DNA of 64,000 nt from positions 101,225,908 through 101,289,907 of the forward strand of contig OX352763.1 of the NCBI GenBank assembly GCA_947095585.1, given 5' to 3'. The translations under genes and the position numbers were made by a program. This stretch comes from Nephrocerus scutellatus (Eukaryota > Arthropoda > Insecta > Diptera > Pipunculidae). This document shows positions 23,076 to 33,336 of this stretch, in pieces. The notes beneath the pieces are model-generated. The model was given only the letters and a program-made list of their open reading frames with translations, had not been told where the DNA came from and searched no databases. Every line of letters begins with the position of its first letter. Positions within the stretch are counted from its first letter, which is position 1.

Positions 23076-23405
23076 GCCGGCCGATTATGTATCTGTCGTA
23101 TTTCGACTTTCGACTCCTTAAACTAGTGATTTCGACATATCGCAATTATGTAAGCAACACAAATTTTTTCCAACTAAAACTATTGCCCAATAGCGCCATT
23201 CCGAATGTATATTTTGTTGTTGTTTATACTTGTTTACTTTTTTTGTGTATTAAAATATTTAAAAATATTTATATTTTTTTTTATCTATAAAAGGTGTTCA
23301 ATTGAAGCAAAAATAATTCAGTCGAAATTACGACTAGTCGCGTTAAGTCGTAATTACGATAAAAGTGTCGTCAAAGTCGAAGTGCTTACATAATCGACCC
23401 CCTGG
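23076..23405. mobile_element. Short MITE with imperfect terminal inverted repeats
   Basis: Left end GGCCGATTATGTATCTGTCG then TATTTCGACTTTCGAC; right end GTCGAAGTGCTTACATAATC then GACCCCC. The right end read inverted gives GGTCGATTATGTAAGCACTT then CGACTTTGACG, so the outer 40 bp pair imperfectly. CTG occurs just outside both ends and may be part of a target duplication. No coding capacity; superfamily not assigned. Confidence 0.5.
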
Positions 23406-25555
23406 TATATTTTTCGACTTTGAGATCAATTTTAACGCAGCAGGGGTAAAAAGACACCAGTTCCCATTTCTGATTTTACCTTCGACACAGAATTTTCAGT
23501 GGATGACATTTGAATGACATTCTGTTCAATAATTATTGGCATCGATAGTCCTAAACTCGAAATCGATGTTAAATTTTTGGTATTTTAAACAATCTTTTTT
23601 ATATAAAAATCCAAATAGGGTACTCTTAATGAATAACCCATTATAAGTTCTCTCCGGCCAATCAATGAGTGATAACCAAGAGTAAAAAACAAAATAAAAT
23701 TATTTGTTTTTTTTTTTTAATTTTTTTTGTTTTGATTTTTTTATTTACATATTTCTATTCTTAAACGTTATGTTTATGTCATTTTGTTGATTACCTACGT
23801 ACTTAAATATGACATTTAACAACACATTTAAAATGTTAAGTTTTATACTTAAATCAAATATAATACGTATAACAGTAGTTATTATTCTGTGTAGTAATTA
23901 TTATATAAATTACTTATATGTAATGCAATATACACTTAGAAAATCACAACAATAATTTGGAATTGCTGAAAACTCGTATCTAATAGGAAATCATTAGTCA
24001 CATTTAAATTCACTCAAGGTGCATGTATTAAATTTTTTATTGCACATAAATAAGTTTTTTTTATTAAATTATAATTTATATATTTTATTGATTTAAATTT
24101 TATTTCTTTCTATTATATAAATTTTCAATAAAAATTTATTTGCTCAAAATGAAGAAAATCAGTCGAGTGGAAGCAGGATATAAATGGACTTGCTGTACTA
24201 ATAAACGAAGACCCAACTTTATAGGTGTTACTTATTACTACACCTTACACTCGTGCTCTAGTAATGTAACGAAATAGCGAATTAGTCATGTAACATCTAA
24301 ATCTATTAATGAGTGCATTTCAAAAAGTTTTCTGAAAGCTCCAAATATTTCCGATTTATACCAGGGTTTTTGCGTCTGGAACGACTTTGGAACCATTCTT
24401 TTACTAACCAAGATGGAATGAAACTGGACAACTTTTTTTATTTAACTTGAATTTTTCTTGTTGTAGGTCTGTGTGGAGTCGTGTGTGGCGCGTGGTGATG
24501 CGTGGAAAAGTGGGCTAACTGGCCCCACATCAAAAACAGATAATTTGACGATTATTACCAAAAAAAAATGGATGGTGGTCACAACAAGACTTTCTTTTAC
24601 CGAAATTATATTCTTGTAAAAACTTGTGGGAAAGTTTCGATGTTTTATGTGGGTTATAAACGTAGAGAAACCAATTAATCTTCAGCGTGTGAATTTCGGT
24701 TTTACTGGCATTTTCCTTTTAAGTTGGGGGAGATGGCAGCACCGTTAACGTCACAAGAGAGCGATAAAAAGATAATTTTGAAAAGAAACCATTCGATGGG
24801 CCAGCCTTCATATCAGTGAAGAAATGAGAAAATGCTTTGAGAATCGAAATATGTTTTTGTTAAATTGCCCATTGTGAATAGAAAGTATAAGGTAAAAAGT
24901 GATTGTGAATAGAAGTATGTAGCTTATAGGTGCGTGTCCGCGACAACGATAAAGTTTTTGGCAATAATTTCTACCAAAACCAAATAAATAAATTTTTTAA
25001 TGTTTTAATTTGAAGCATTCAAGGTTAATACACAAATTTTCATTCATCTTGATGAAATTAAGTTTTAAATAATTATTTCTTTTTATTTGTCTGCCACAAT
25101 CCACTATATTTGTAGCGGCAGTCTACCCCTGAAGCGGACAAATGAGGGAAATTAAAATTGGGATATTTTTAGAACACGATATTTTAATATTTGTTTGTTG
25201 TTACTTATTATTTATATATTTATTATATATTGTATCTACAAGCACATTTACGTTAACAAATAAAATTGATTTAAACAAAAAAACCTAAACAAAGGAAGGT
25301 TGACAAATTGAATTAAAGTTAGGCAGAATTTTGTACTAAAAAACAATAAATTCACAGTATTTTAACCAATATTTAGTGTTGTCCTAGAAAAAACGCACCA
25401 ATGTTTTATATATAACAGTCTATTTTAAAATGATTACTATCAGGGCTTTTCCATCTTGTTAAACGTGACATGTCCGATGAAATCAATACATTAATCTAGT
25501 ATTATCTTGTATGAATAGAAAACCATCGTTCATGTTTAGGTGTTCTTATTTGAGT
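23406..25555. other. AT-rich non-coding DNA
   Basis: Very A/T-rich, no gene. About 24575-24600 (GGTGGTCACAACAAGACTTT) is a fragment of dispersed family R-A. Confidence 0.45.
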
Positions 25556-25818
25556 TTGAACCCTGTGGGGGTTTCAATGTTGAAATTGATGTACATGTGA
25601 ACGGAGAATGATGCCTCCTTTATTACATGCCAGTTCTGGATCGCACTGGCCGTTCCTGTGTCTGACAAGGTAAGGTCCAGTACCTCTCTCCTAACGGCGT
25701 TTATGAAGGTTGCATCATTCCCCACATTATTTATAATAATATTTTTGGATGAGCAGTAATTTAAAAGTTGCTCACATTTTGTGTTTGTGTCGGTGCTTCC
25801 CCAGACTGAGTGGTGAGA
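25556..25818 (-). pseudogene. LINE endonuclease fragment
   Basis: Read on the minus strand from 25818 there is an uninterrupted frame of about 87 codons without an ATG. It begins SHHSVWGSTDTNTKCEQLLN, contains RREVLDLTL and NWHVIKEASFS, and ends near NFNIETPTGF. These are the conserved parts of the C-terminal half of the AP-like endonuclease of Jockey/R1-type LINEs: the WGS..TN region and the SDHRYI-type box, here degraded to SVHMYI. The His of that box is kept but the Asp before it is Val. No RT follows on this strand, so it is an isolated piece. Confidence 0.75.
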
Positions 25819-26064
25819 ATGGATCGGAATATTCTGGGTACTCCTTAAGTTTCTTTATCTTGTTGGCACGGAACATTACGAGATTCAAATGTTGACTTAA
25901 CCTGTAACTAGACGCGCCAAGAAAATCACTCAAGTACACAACTGCAAAATATCGGTAAAAATAATTTAAAAATATATTTTTTCTAAACAAAATGCAAATA
26001 ATAAAAAATAAATATTTTGCTATAAATTAATTATATTTAAAAACAACAAAGAACATGTATTTGC

Positions 26065-26265
26065 GCCATAGAGAGTGGCAACGAAGACGGCGTTGTTGCA
26101 ACAGATTTCACTAAGGTTTTTGATAAGATATCTCATCAACTAATCCTATTTAAAATGTCCGCCGTCGGCTTTAATGACATATTGTTAAAATGGATATCTT
26201 CTTATCTGGAAAACCTTCTTTATAGTGTTCGCTTCAGGTCCGTCCTATCGTCCTATCAGTGGCTG
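26065..26265 (+). pseudogene. LINE reverse transcriptase fragment
   Basis: An open stretch reads ESGNEDGVVATDFTKVFDKI and continues SHQLILFKMSAVGFNDILLKW. This is RT motif A (TDFxKxFDxxxHxLLLxKL...G) of Jockey-like LINEs. Sequence on either side is not RT, so only about 65 residues survive. It is in the opposite orientation to the endonuclease fragment 250 bp to the left, so the two are not one insertion without rearrangement. Confidence 0.75.
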
Positions 26266-26891
26266 CCTTGGATCTATGCAGATTTATCTGCACGCACTTC
26301 AGCATTTTGGATATTGGTTGGGATAACCGACTTGTCTTGAGGGCCCTGTGTTGTCGTGGTCGCGGTAGGCTTTGTTGGTCTTGCTGCTGCTAGACCGTGT
26401 TTCTTCGACCGTTTAGTCTGGTCTGGTCTGGTTTGGTTATTTTGTTTTTTGCATTGGTTGTCGTTAGTCTTTCTGACAGACTTGATTCCCCTGGTTTTGA
26501 TGGCACCTTGCCGGGTGCCATGCTTTCGCGTCTTCTTTTTCCTTTGGTCGTGGTCTTTTTTAAGCCTGAAATAAACAGACCCAAAGAGCCAGTTAACCTA
26601 ATAAATTGAGCCTTTATACATACATACCTGGATTTTTATTCCCGATATTATTGCAGAGGATATTAGAATTAAAATCCTAAGATACATTTCAATGTAAATA
26701 CTGCATATTTAAAATAAGCAAATGCTACGAAATAGTCGGTAGGGCATAAGGTTCTAATCCTAGATAAATCGTAATGTAGCAGAAAAAAGTGCTAAATTAG
26801 ATCTAAGAAAATACTGCGTACTAAAAAAACAAGCATTCTCATGTTGCATACTTTTATGCTCTAGGACTATTAGATTATTTGAAATTTGAAA
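26266..26891. other. Non-coding DNA
   Basis: About 26340-26600 is T/G-rich with overlapping frames on both strands and ends GCCTGAAATAAACAGACC, possibly a LINE 3' end. No protein motif seen. Confidence 0.35.
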
Positions 26892-27318
26892 TGTAACCGC
26901 CTGAAAGTTTGAAGTTTGAACATGTAGTCTATTTTTAGAAGATGACTAATTACATATAAGTATCGTTAGTTGTAAATAAGGGAATAAGGCTACAATTTTC
27001 TGGATATTTCTGTCTGTCATATTGGAAGTTCCTGAAAGCTTATGATTGAGTATAAATAGAGGCGTTAGGCCGAAGTAAGATTATTAGTTGTTTGGAATTT
27101 AACCAGTGCAGTTGTAAAAGTTCTTGTAAAGTGACTAAGCTATAACCTAAGAGAATTATTGTGAAGTAATAGTATCCTAAGTGTTTTTGTGTAATCAATT
27201 GTGAACTTGTGTTAATTATATTGTTGTTCATTAAAATTGTTATTTGTAAATTAATTATCTTGTGTTGTGTTTTATTTGCAAAATACTTTACGAACTCGAA
27301 AGCCTGAATTTCGTAACA
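26892..27318 (+). mobile_element. Candidate solo LTR
   Basis: The segment starts TGTAACCGCC and ends TTTCGTAACA, giving TG...CA borders with short inverted termini (TGTAAC/GTAACA). It contains a TATA box, TATAAATAGAGGC (27051 on), about 160 bp into the element, which would be a U3/R layout, and a GTGTTTTATTTG stretch near the end. There is no coding sequence and no matching second LTR in the window. Flanking bases do not show a clear 4-6-bp duplication, so the call is tentative. Confidence 0.5.
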
Positions 27319-27811
27319 ATATGAATTTGTACCAGAAGTTTTTTTTATATCCTTTTATTATCCTTTTTTTTCGACATCCCGTGAAATTGCTTAGTGTATT
27401 TTTCATTTTTTTTCCGACAAAAAAAGATGACATCATTATTTATAATGATTACGACAACACAACTCAACTGGAGTTTCTACAAAATACAACTTGAGTAGAA
27501 TTGTTGTTTAAAACCTCAAGCAAAGAAACTGCATAATGTATTTCAAATAGTTATGTTTTGATAACATTATACAACTACAGATAATGTTTAAACGAAAATA
27601 ATACCAATAATAATGAAAACAAAAGCCTTGTTTTGTAAATGTCTTCTTGTAAATTTTATTTGTATTTGAATTTTGTTTAAATTATGCTCTCTCGTGTTTT
27701 TATGTGTGCGATTGTTTATAGCAAGTGACATTGTTTATCCTATAACAATAATAGCTCGATTTTTAAATATACAATTCGTACGAGTATGTATTTTTTTATT
27801 GTTTAGATATA
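27319..27811. other. AT-rich non-coding DNA
   Basis: No supported feature. Confidence 0.45.
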
Positions 27812-28124
27812 AAGGATGTTTTTTTGGGAGGTTTGTTTTTCCGATAGATGTCGTTTTATTTTATGACAGTTGTTTTGACAGCTCAAAGTGGCATTTCTAC
27901 TCAGTATTGTTTGGCAAATCATTATGAAAAAAAAAAAAAAAACAAAAAAAAAAAAAAAAAGACATTTGTGAAAAATAGTCGTGGTAGCCATATGCCAGAA
28001 ATTGTGTTTAAATGTTAAATGCCAAAAAATTATCTACCAAATAAAAAAAAATTTTGGTCATTTCATAATTTTATATGTGTTTTATTCAAAAAAAAAATCG
28101 GCAACCTCTTAAAAAAACACCCGT
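27812..28124 (+). mobile_element. Mariner deletion derivative (MITE) with poly(A) core, copy 1
   Basis: The left end matches the 5' end of the rosa-like mariner at 50175 inward (GGTTTGTTTTTCCGATAGAT, then GTCG), down to its start codon region. The right end matches that element's 3' end (GTCGTGGTAGCCATATGCCA). The transposase interior is replaced by an A-run with one C (about 27925-27960). TA flanks both sides (27810-27811, 28125-28126). Confidence 0.85.
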
Positions 28125-28132
28125 TAGATATA

Positions 28133-28253
28133 ACGTGTTTTTTTAAGAGGTTGCCGACCAAAATTTTTTTTTATTTGGTAGATAATTTTTTGGCATTTAA
28201 CATTTAAACACAATTTCTGGCATATGGCTACCACGACTATTTTTCACAAATGT

Positions 28254-28289
<36 letters not shown>

Positions 28290-28374
28290 CATAATGATTT
28301 GCCAAACAATACTGAGTAGAAATAAATAAAACGACATCTATCGGAAAAACAAACCTCCCAAAAAAACACCCTTT
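28133..28374 (-). mobile_element. Mariner deletion derivative, copy 2, inverted
   Basis: Reverse-complement partner of the 27812-28124 copy with the same internal breakpoints and a T-run (about 28257-28289) in place of the transposase. It has an extra ~30-bp deletion near 28323. TA flanks at 28131-28132 and 28375-28376. Only eight bases separate the two copies, so single strands could fold into a hairpin of about 240 bp. Confidence 0.85.
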
Positions 28375-28379
28375 ATAAC

Positions 28380-29631
28380 ACATCCAATTACTTCATAAAA
28401 CGAGCGTAGATACATAGACAATAGATGACACAATCAGAATATAATTATTTTTTTATATTTTTATAGTAGTACATACAATTTTTTTCATAAACAAATTTAG
28501 ATATTATTTCTGTCTCTTTTATAGCCTCATTAATAATCCTTTTTTTTTTTATTTTGTTAACATTTATTTATTATAGTTCTACTGGATGGCTTTGTGTAGA
28601 ACTCCTTCAATAAAGTTTTATGTGATTGAGGGTTTGCTATGCATGGTTTTGAAGAGAAATTCATATGTGGATATATGTAAAAAAAATCATTAGCAAAAAA
28701 AACTTGATCTGTTTATTGTAAATTTTCACTATTAACGTATCTAAACATCTAATGTATGTTTTTCTATCGGGAGGCCACAACCGTACCCTGGGGTTGTAGA
28801 GCCAAATATGATGATGATGGTTTTCTATATTGAAAGTTAATGCATTGATTTTATATTTATTTTATTTGGTACAGTTTTTTTTACAAATTTCATTGGGAAG
28901 ATTACAATCTTTAATAAATAAAAAAAAATAATTATAGAACAATCATAATTAGTTTAAAAGATAAAATTATTTCTTATATTATTAGTTTATCAATTATTGA
29001 TAGAGTGTTATATCTTATGTGTTGTTATATACAAATCGATTCTTATATTTCAAGTCATGTTAACATTTTCATTTTAATTTATTTAATATTTAATATATTT
29101 TTCAAACCATGTTATTATATTTCAAACTATGCATAATGTAAATCGACATTAGGATAAGACGTCGACAAAAATTAAGCGAATTCGGTAAGGCAAATCGATC
29201 TTAAATGACACACAACTGCATTATACATTTTTGTTGCATTCTTTCATAAAAAGTCAGTCAGTCATCACGCGAAGTCGCATTTTAAATATATACCGCGTAC
29301 AATTTACGCCTATATCTTTCGCTACATTTAGTCGACATTGCCTTGACCAATTCAGTCAAAGATATTCTTGTAAATTAAACTGTATATTGATTTTTCTAAA
29401 ACGTGTGTTTTATTTGTAAAAGAATTTATTAGTTACTACCAAAAATTAAAAAAGCTAAAGTATCACCATAAGGCATAACTCCGATATTTGTCTAAATGAG
29501 TTAAAACCGTCAGCAAAATCAGTTTTTCTTTATTTTACGAGTATACTTGATTTAAGGGAACTGAGCTCTCATAATAACTGTGGTTCTATTTTAAGATAAG
29601 AAAAATTGTTGGAAATATGTACTGAAATATA
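28380..29631. other. AT-rich non-coding DNA
   Basis: No supported gene. About 29215-29420 has an LTR-like look (GCGTACAATTTACGC and TGTGTTTTATTTGTAAA) but no borders could be fixed. Confidence 0.4.
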
Positions 29632-29633
29632 TA

Positions 29634-29742
29634 AAGGGTGTTTTTTTGGGAGGTTTGTTTTTCCGATAGATGTCGTTTTATTTTATGACAGTTGTTTTGA
29701 CAGCTCAAAGTGGCATTTCTACTCAGTATTGTTTGGCAAATA
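29634..29742 (+). mobile_element. Mariner end fragment
   Basis: About 108 bp identical in arrangement to the terminal part of the 27812 derivative (AAGGGTG... to TTTGGCAAAT), with TA at 29632-29633. It stops at TTTGGCAAAT and is fused to a MULE remnant, so a deletion removed the rest of both elements. Confidence 0.8.
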
Positions 29743-29747
29743 AAACA

Positions 29748-30002
29748 CAGCTTTCGCTCATAAAATTCGTATGATTTTATCAGTTTGCATTTTATATTTA
29801 ATAAAATAAAAAATAAAAAAAAAAATAATATTTTTTTTATTAATAATCAAAAATCATTTTCTGGTAAAATTAATAACCGAAAAATTCTTCAAAAAACTCG
29901 CGCGAGTTCCAGAAAATGACGTTCGAGCAAATGTTTTTCGAGAAAATGTTTTCGAGCAAATGTTTTTCGAGCAAATGTTTTTCGAGTAAATGTCATGGAA
30001 TC
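29748..30002 (+). mobile_element. MULE remnant (internal deletion, 3' end kept)
   Basis: Starts inside the MULE transposase (CAGCTTTCGCTCATAAAATT equals about 56867-56886), skips most of the remainder of the gene, and then keeps the 3' terminal inverted repeat with five TTTTTCGAGCAAATG-type iterations. It is followed by the same CTTAATTT (30003-30010) that borders the full copies, so it descends from the same insertion. Confidence 0.85.
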
Positions 30003-30328
30003 CTTAATTTAGCCTTGATGCATTTGATTCCTTTTAGTATTAATACATTCATTTTCGCACATTAATTCCGTAAATATAAAATTTGCCTATGTTAATTGAA
30101 TTGCCTTAACACTAGCATTTTAATTCATGTAAACTAAGTTTAAATAAATAACCATCAAAAATTTTATATTATATATTAGTATAGAGGTTCCCAAAATATA
30201 AGCTTGGGTAAATAAATGAACTAACTTTGTATTTTCATATTAATTCCGACGAGAAAAGGTCAATTTCATATTGGTGTATTTATTCTTAAATGACCATTTA
30301 ACTTGTAAATGGTACATTTATGTCTAAG
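30003..30328 (+). repeat. Satellite monomer fragment (left edge of the array)
   Basis: Matches the satellite from TTAGCCTTGATGCATTTG to TTTATGTCTAAG, including the type II segment GGTCAATTTCATATTGGTGT. The first identifiable satellite sequence in the window. Confidence 0.85.
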
Positions 30329-30738
30329 AATAACTTGTTTGGGTTTTGTTTTTGTTTTTTTTTAGTCTGTTAAATTTAAGGGGGATATTGGTTTCTGTAA
30401 ATAACCCCTACTACGATAATTAACTAAGATTGGCTTAATTGGTTTTATGAAATAAAAATTATATAAACGACAATATGAACGACTTCTGAATTACTTAACC
30501 CTGTACCCAGCAACGGTTTCCTCTTAAGCGGTAGTAAAGGAGGCTCCGATGACATCGAGTGCCCATGGCAGGGTGGGTGAAGAAAGGGGGGTGGCACGAC
30601 ATCGGTAGGCGTGAACCCCGCTTCGACCCGCATCCAAGCATTTCCCTCAGCGTTTCCGTTTTCCTTGTTCCTCTCTTTGACCTTCTATTGTTCCCCCTGT
30701 CTTAATTTATTTTTTTAAATTGCCGCAATAGACACGTC
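30329..30738. other. Unclassified part of the composite block
   Basis: About 30329-30609 matches 50338-50608 with scattered changes and then diverges. It includes a GC-rich stretch (GAGTGCCCATGGCAGGGTGG). TGTTAAATTTAAGGGGGATA (30369; also about 50379) could be the 5' border of the neighbouring LTR element, but I cannot prove it. No ORF with a known family. Confidence 0.4.
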
Positions 30739-31714
30739 ATGCATTTAAAAGTACATTACAATGGTTTCTATTCGGTGTGCAATGGACGTATTGAACAACA
30801 AAAGAAAAAAATTCAACGCTGTAACGAGCATTTCTCCGTCGGAAAAAATACATTTTTTGATAAATCCAATTTATCAATTTTGCAAATTTGACAATTCGTC
30901 AATCTTTGGCTGGATAATCCAACATTGGAGCTTTGCAGAAAGCAATGTAAGATTAGCAGCTGCCATTCAGTGACGGATTGGGCATCTTTTTCGAGAGAAG
31001 TCTTCATTGATTGGGTAAGTCAAACTAAATTTCATAATAGTCTAGAATGATGATGCAGATGACCGCAAAGCACTAGATTTTTTATTCATTTTTTATAATT
31101 TTTTATCATATAAATATATGTTTATTCATATAGGTTTTGGTCAACAAGACCCCAATAGGAGGCATTGGCAAAATCGTGGAAATCGATGAGTCCAAATTCG
31201 GAAAACGCAAGTATCATCGTGTGCACCACATCGAAGGCCAGTGGGTCTTCGGTGGCATTGAACGCGGTTCAGGCTTTTGCTTTATGGTGCCCGTGGAAAA
31301 ACGAAATACGGAGACCCTTCTTCCAATTATTAAGGAATATATTCTGCCAGGAACAACAATCATGTCTGATTGTTGGAAAGCATACAATTGCCTGGCAGCT
31401 GAAGGATACACGCACCTGACAGTCAACCACTCAGTAAATTTTGTTGACGGGGCTACAGGTGCGTGTACCAACCATATAGAGGCGTCGTGGGGTGCAGTCA
31501 AGAGGACAATAATCTCCTCTGGGCGAAGAACGAAAACTTTTTTGCTGGCTATTTGGCGAAATACATGTTTTCTAAAAGGTTTAGAGTAACCAAAGTGGAT
31601 CCATTCGTGGATTTCATGAAGGCAGCGGAATCGTTATACAACCCCTTAAATCCGAAGCCCAACATTTCTGAGCTGCTGGACGGAGAAGAATTGGCAGAAT
31701 CAGAAGAAATTTAA
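30739..31714 (+). pseudogene. Merlin (ISXO2/IS1595-like) transposase, best copy
   Basis: Two exons. Exon 1 (possible ATG at 30739, to 31014) has NTFFDKSNLSIL and VTDWASFSREVFIDW and carries one in-frame stop near 30890. A GTAAGT...ATATAG intron follows (31015-31133, 119 bp, phase 0). Exon 2 (from 31134) has the ISXO2-like DDE core: first Asp in VEIDESKFGKRKYHR, second in MSDCWKAYN, and the Glu in TNHIEASWGAVK. A frameshift near 31500-31540 moves the tail (FFAGYLAKYMFSKRF) to another frame, ending at 31714. All three catalytic residues are present, but the stop and the frameshift make it a pseudogene. It lies in the part of the composite block missing from the second copy. Confidence 0.85.
31015..31133 (+). 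other. Intron in Merlin transposase
   Basis: Donor GATTGG|GTAAGT and acceptor TTCATATAG|GTTTTGG. Splicing joins FIDW to VLVNK in frame. The same intron occurs at 36808-36927 and 54814-54933. Confidence 0.75.
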
Positions 31715-32062
31715 CAAGCAACAAAAAGTTATTTTCAGGACTCATGCATTATACCTACCGGGGATAGCATGTAAAAAAATGCATTTGTAAGCTTACCTCA
31801 TGGAATTTGGAAAAGGTTTAATAACAAAATAAAATTTAATTTTCCTGAAAAAAACCTTCCGTTAAAATTATGCCACGCCCATATTATATTTATTTATTTA
31901 TATTTTATATAAAAGTCAGTTTTTTGACTCTACCACTACCGAAGGTTTGGCCTAAATTTTTTTTAAATGGAAGGAATTTTTATTACCTTTTATATGGTAC
32001 CAATTAACCCCCAAACCTCCTTCAAACCACTTGGGAAAATTGATTTTTCTGAAAAAAAAAAA
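31715..32062. repeat. Merlin 3' flank and dispersed repeat
   Basis: About 31995-32035 (GGTACCAATTAACCCCCAAA) is the inverse of a segment at 14.5 kb, so a dispersed repeat lies here. The rest is A/T-rich. No TIR of the Merlin element could be defined. Confidence 0.4.
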
Positions 32063-32383
32063 TAAAATTTTGACAGCCTCCCTCCCACTAAAACGGGGCG
32101 TGGCCGACGCGTTCTTTATGCCGCCCTAAAAGAGGGCGGCGGGAGCATTGTAGGAGGTGTGGCAGGGGGCGTAAATTCTCACGCGAGCTATACTGCAGAA
32201 ACGTCGAAGAAGGCGCAATCCCTGGCATTAACGTCAGCTAATCGCCAGTGGAGTTATACTCGCGATCACTTGTTTGGACGAGGAATCTTAAATATTCTGG
32301 AAAATAATGCTCCAGTTGTAGGAGAATTAGGATTGCCTAAAACCGATGGCATCATAATCTCTCAGCCAGTTCAGGAACAATAG
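32063..32383 (+). CDS. Unassigned ORF with Gly-rich hydrophobic segment
   Basis: An open frame of about 107 codons without a clear ATG ends at TAG 32381-32383. It reads through RRVLYAALKEGGGSIVGGVA and SYTAETSKKAQSLALTSANR to KTDGIIISQPVQEQ. The front half is a small-residue (Gly/Ala/Val) segment, the rest amphipathic. I do not recognise a family. Small-residue segments of this kind occur in minor structural proteins of some viruses, but that is only a resemblance. It is immediately followed by a second short ORF. It sits in the 2-kb segment present only in the left copy of the composite block. It could be a fragment of a mobile element or viral insertion, or chance. Confidence 0.3.
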
Positions 32384-32393
32384 GAACAACAAT

Positions 32394-32567
32394 ATGGAAA
32401 AAAAGGAAGTCAAGATATTCTTTGGACAATATAAAGAAAGACATTTTATAATCAGAGCTGTACATAAACAAATTAAAAATTTTGAAAGCGGAAAAAGACC
32501 TAGGATTGCCAACATCTTAATTCACTCCGGAGTTTCAGAATCATATTCCATAAAGAAATTGCCCTAG
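32394..32567 (+). CDS. Unassigned 57-codon ORF
   Basis: ATG at 32394, stop TAG at 32565-32567. Reads MEKKEVKIFFGQYKERHFII and, later, GKRPRIANILIHSGV. Basic (many Lys/Arg), no membrane segment, no known motif. It starts ten bases after the stop of the preceding ORF. That tight spacing is unusual for a fly genome and would fit a piece of a compact mobile or viral genome, but the length allows chance. Confidence 0.3.
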   Translation: MEKKEVKIFFGQYKERHFIIRAVHKQIKNFESGKRPRIANILIHSGVSESYSIKKLP

Positions 32568-32649
32568 GATCTGGGGGTCGACTCTGGTTCTATGAAGTGT
32601 TAAGCTGTGAAGTGATAATTCTTTTCATCACTTCACGCTCAGCGCGATT

Positions 32650-33035
32650 CTGGTTGTGTGAGCATTTATGTGGGATTGGGCCTAACTGCCAGACGACATT
32701 CATAGATGATATACACAGACGATACGAAACGGGATGAGCCAGACAACGTAAATAATACGCTATAGACAAAAAACCAGACACAATAATTCATGATATGATA
32801 TGTTCCGCTAACGAACAGACGAACGTAGTAAATAAAAAACACACAAGAGCTAAGACTCTTTCTCTACTCATTTTGAACCTTTATTGAGTCAGCACCACAC
32901 ACAAGGCATCAACCTACTCGTTCTAAAATAATATATTTTGCAATAGTCCACAAGCAATCATTAAAGAATAAAACATTAAAAGTATTGAAGTGGTTTTTAT
33001 TTGAAATTAGCTTTGAATAGGAAGGAAATCCTACA
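32650..33035 (+). mobile_element. Ty3/Gypsy element LTR (3' part), copy A
   Basis: Ends ...GAAATCCTACA directly before a primer-binding-site sequence. The 5' border is uncertain: from about 32650 on it matches copy B (50615 on). Copy B has about 40 extra bases (TTAATGTTAACAGTCGAAGC and on) that are deleted here near 32883. No second LTR occurs downstream, so the element is 3'-truncated. Confidence 0.6.
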
Positions 33036-33038
33036 AAT

Positions 33039-33056
33039 TGGGGGCTCGACCGAGAT
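33039..33056 (+). other. Primer-binding site, tRNA-Pro-like
   Basis: TGGGGGCTCGACCGAGAT, three bases after the LTR end. From memory it differs at only two positions from the complement of the tRNA-Pro 3' end used by many retroelements. Same site at 51051-51068 in copy B. Confidence 0.6.
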
Positions 33057-33336
33057 TTGTTCCATCTAAGCATAGAGCCATTAAGCCTTGTTTTGAGTGG
33101 TGAGTGAGTTAAGAAATAGAGAAAAAAAAAGATAAACTAATCAGTGAAAAACATAAAAATTAAAACGAATTTAAACACAAAAAAAAAACAGTGCAATGAA
33201 AAGGGCATCAAATAATAAGTGGTCGACACACCAAAAAATAAAACAGTGTTCCAGTGAGTAGAAAGTTTTGTTGTTTTTGTTTGTTCTCTGCATGCGCAAC
33301 CACTAAGTTCGCTGCAAAAAACAGAAGAAGTGTCAG

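Noticed and set aside
26356..26609. Overlapping hydrophobic ORFs
   Set aside because: Open frames on both strands caused by biased T/G composition; no domain signature.
29925..30000. CRISPR-like array of short repeats
   Set aside because: The 15-bp units are contiguous with no spacers and lie in the terminal repeats of a MULE.
31214..31501. Minus-strand 95-codon ORF over Merlin (also 37008 and 55014)
   Set aside because: Shadow of the conserved Merlin core; repeats wherever that core repeats.
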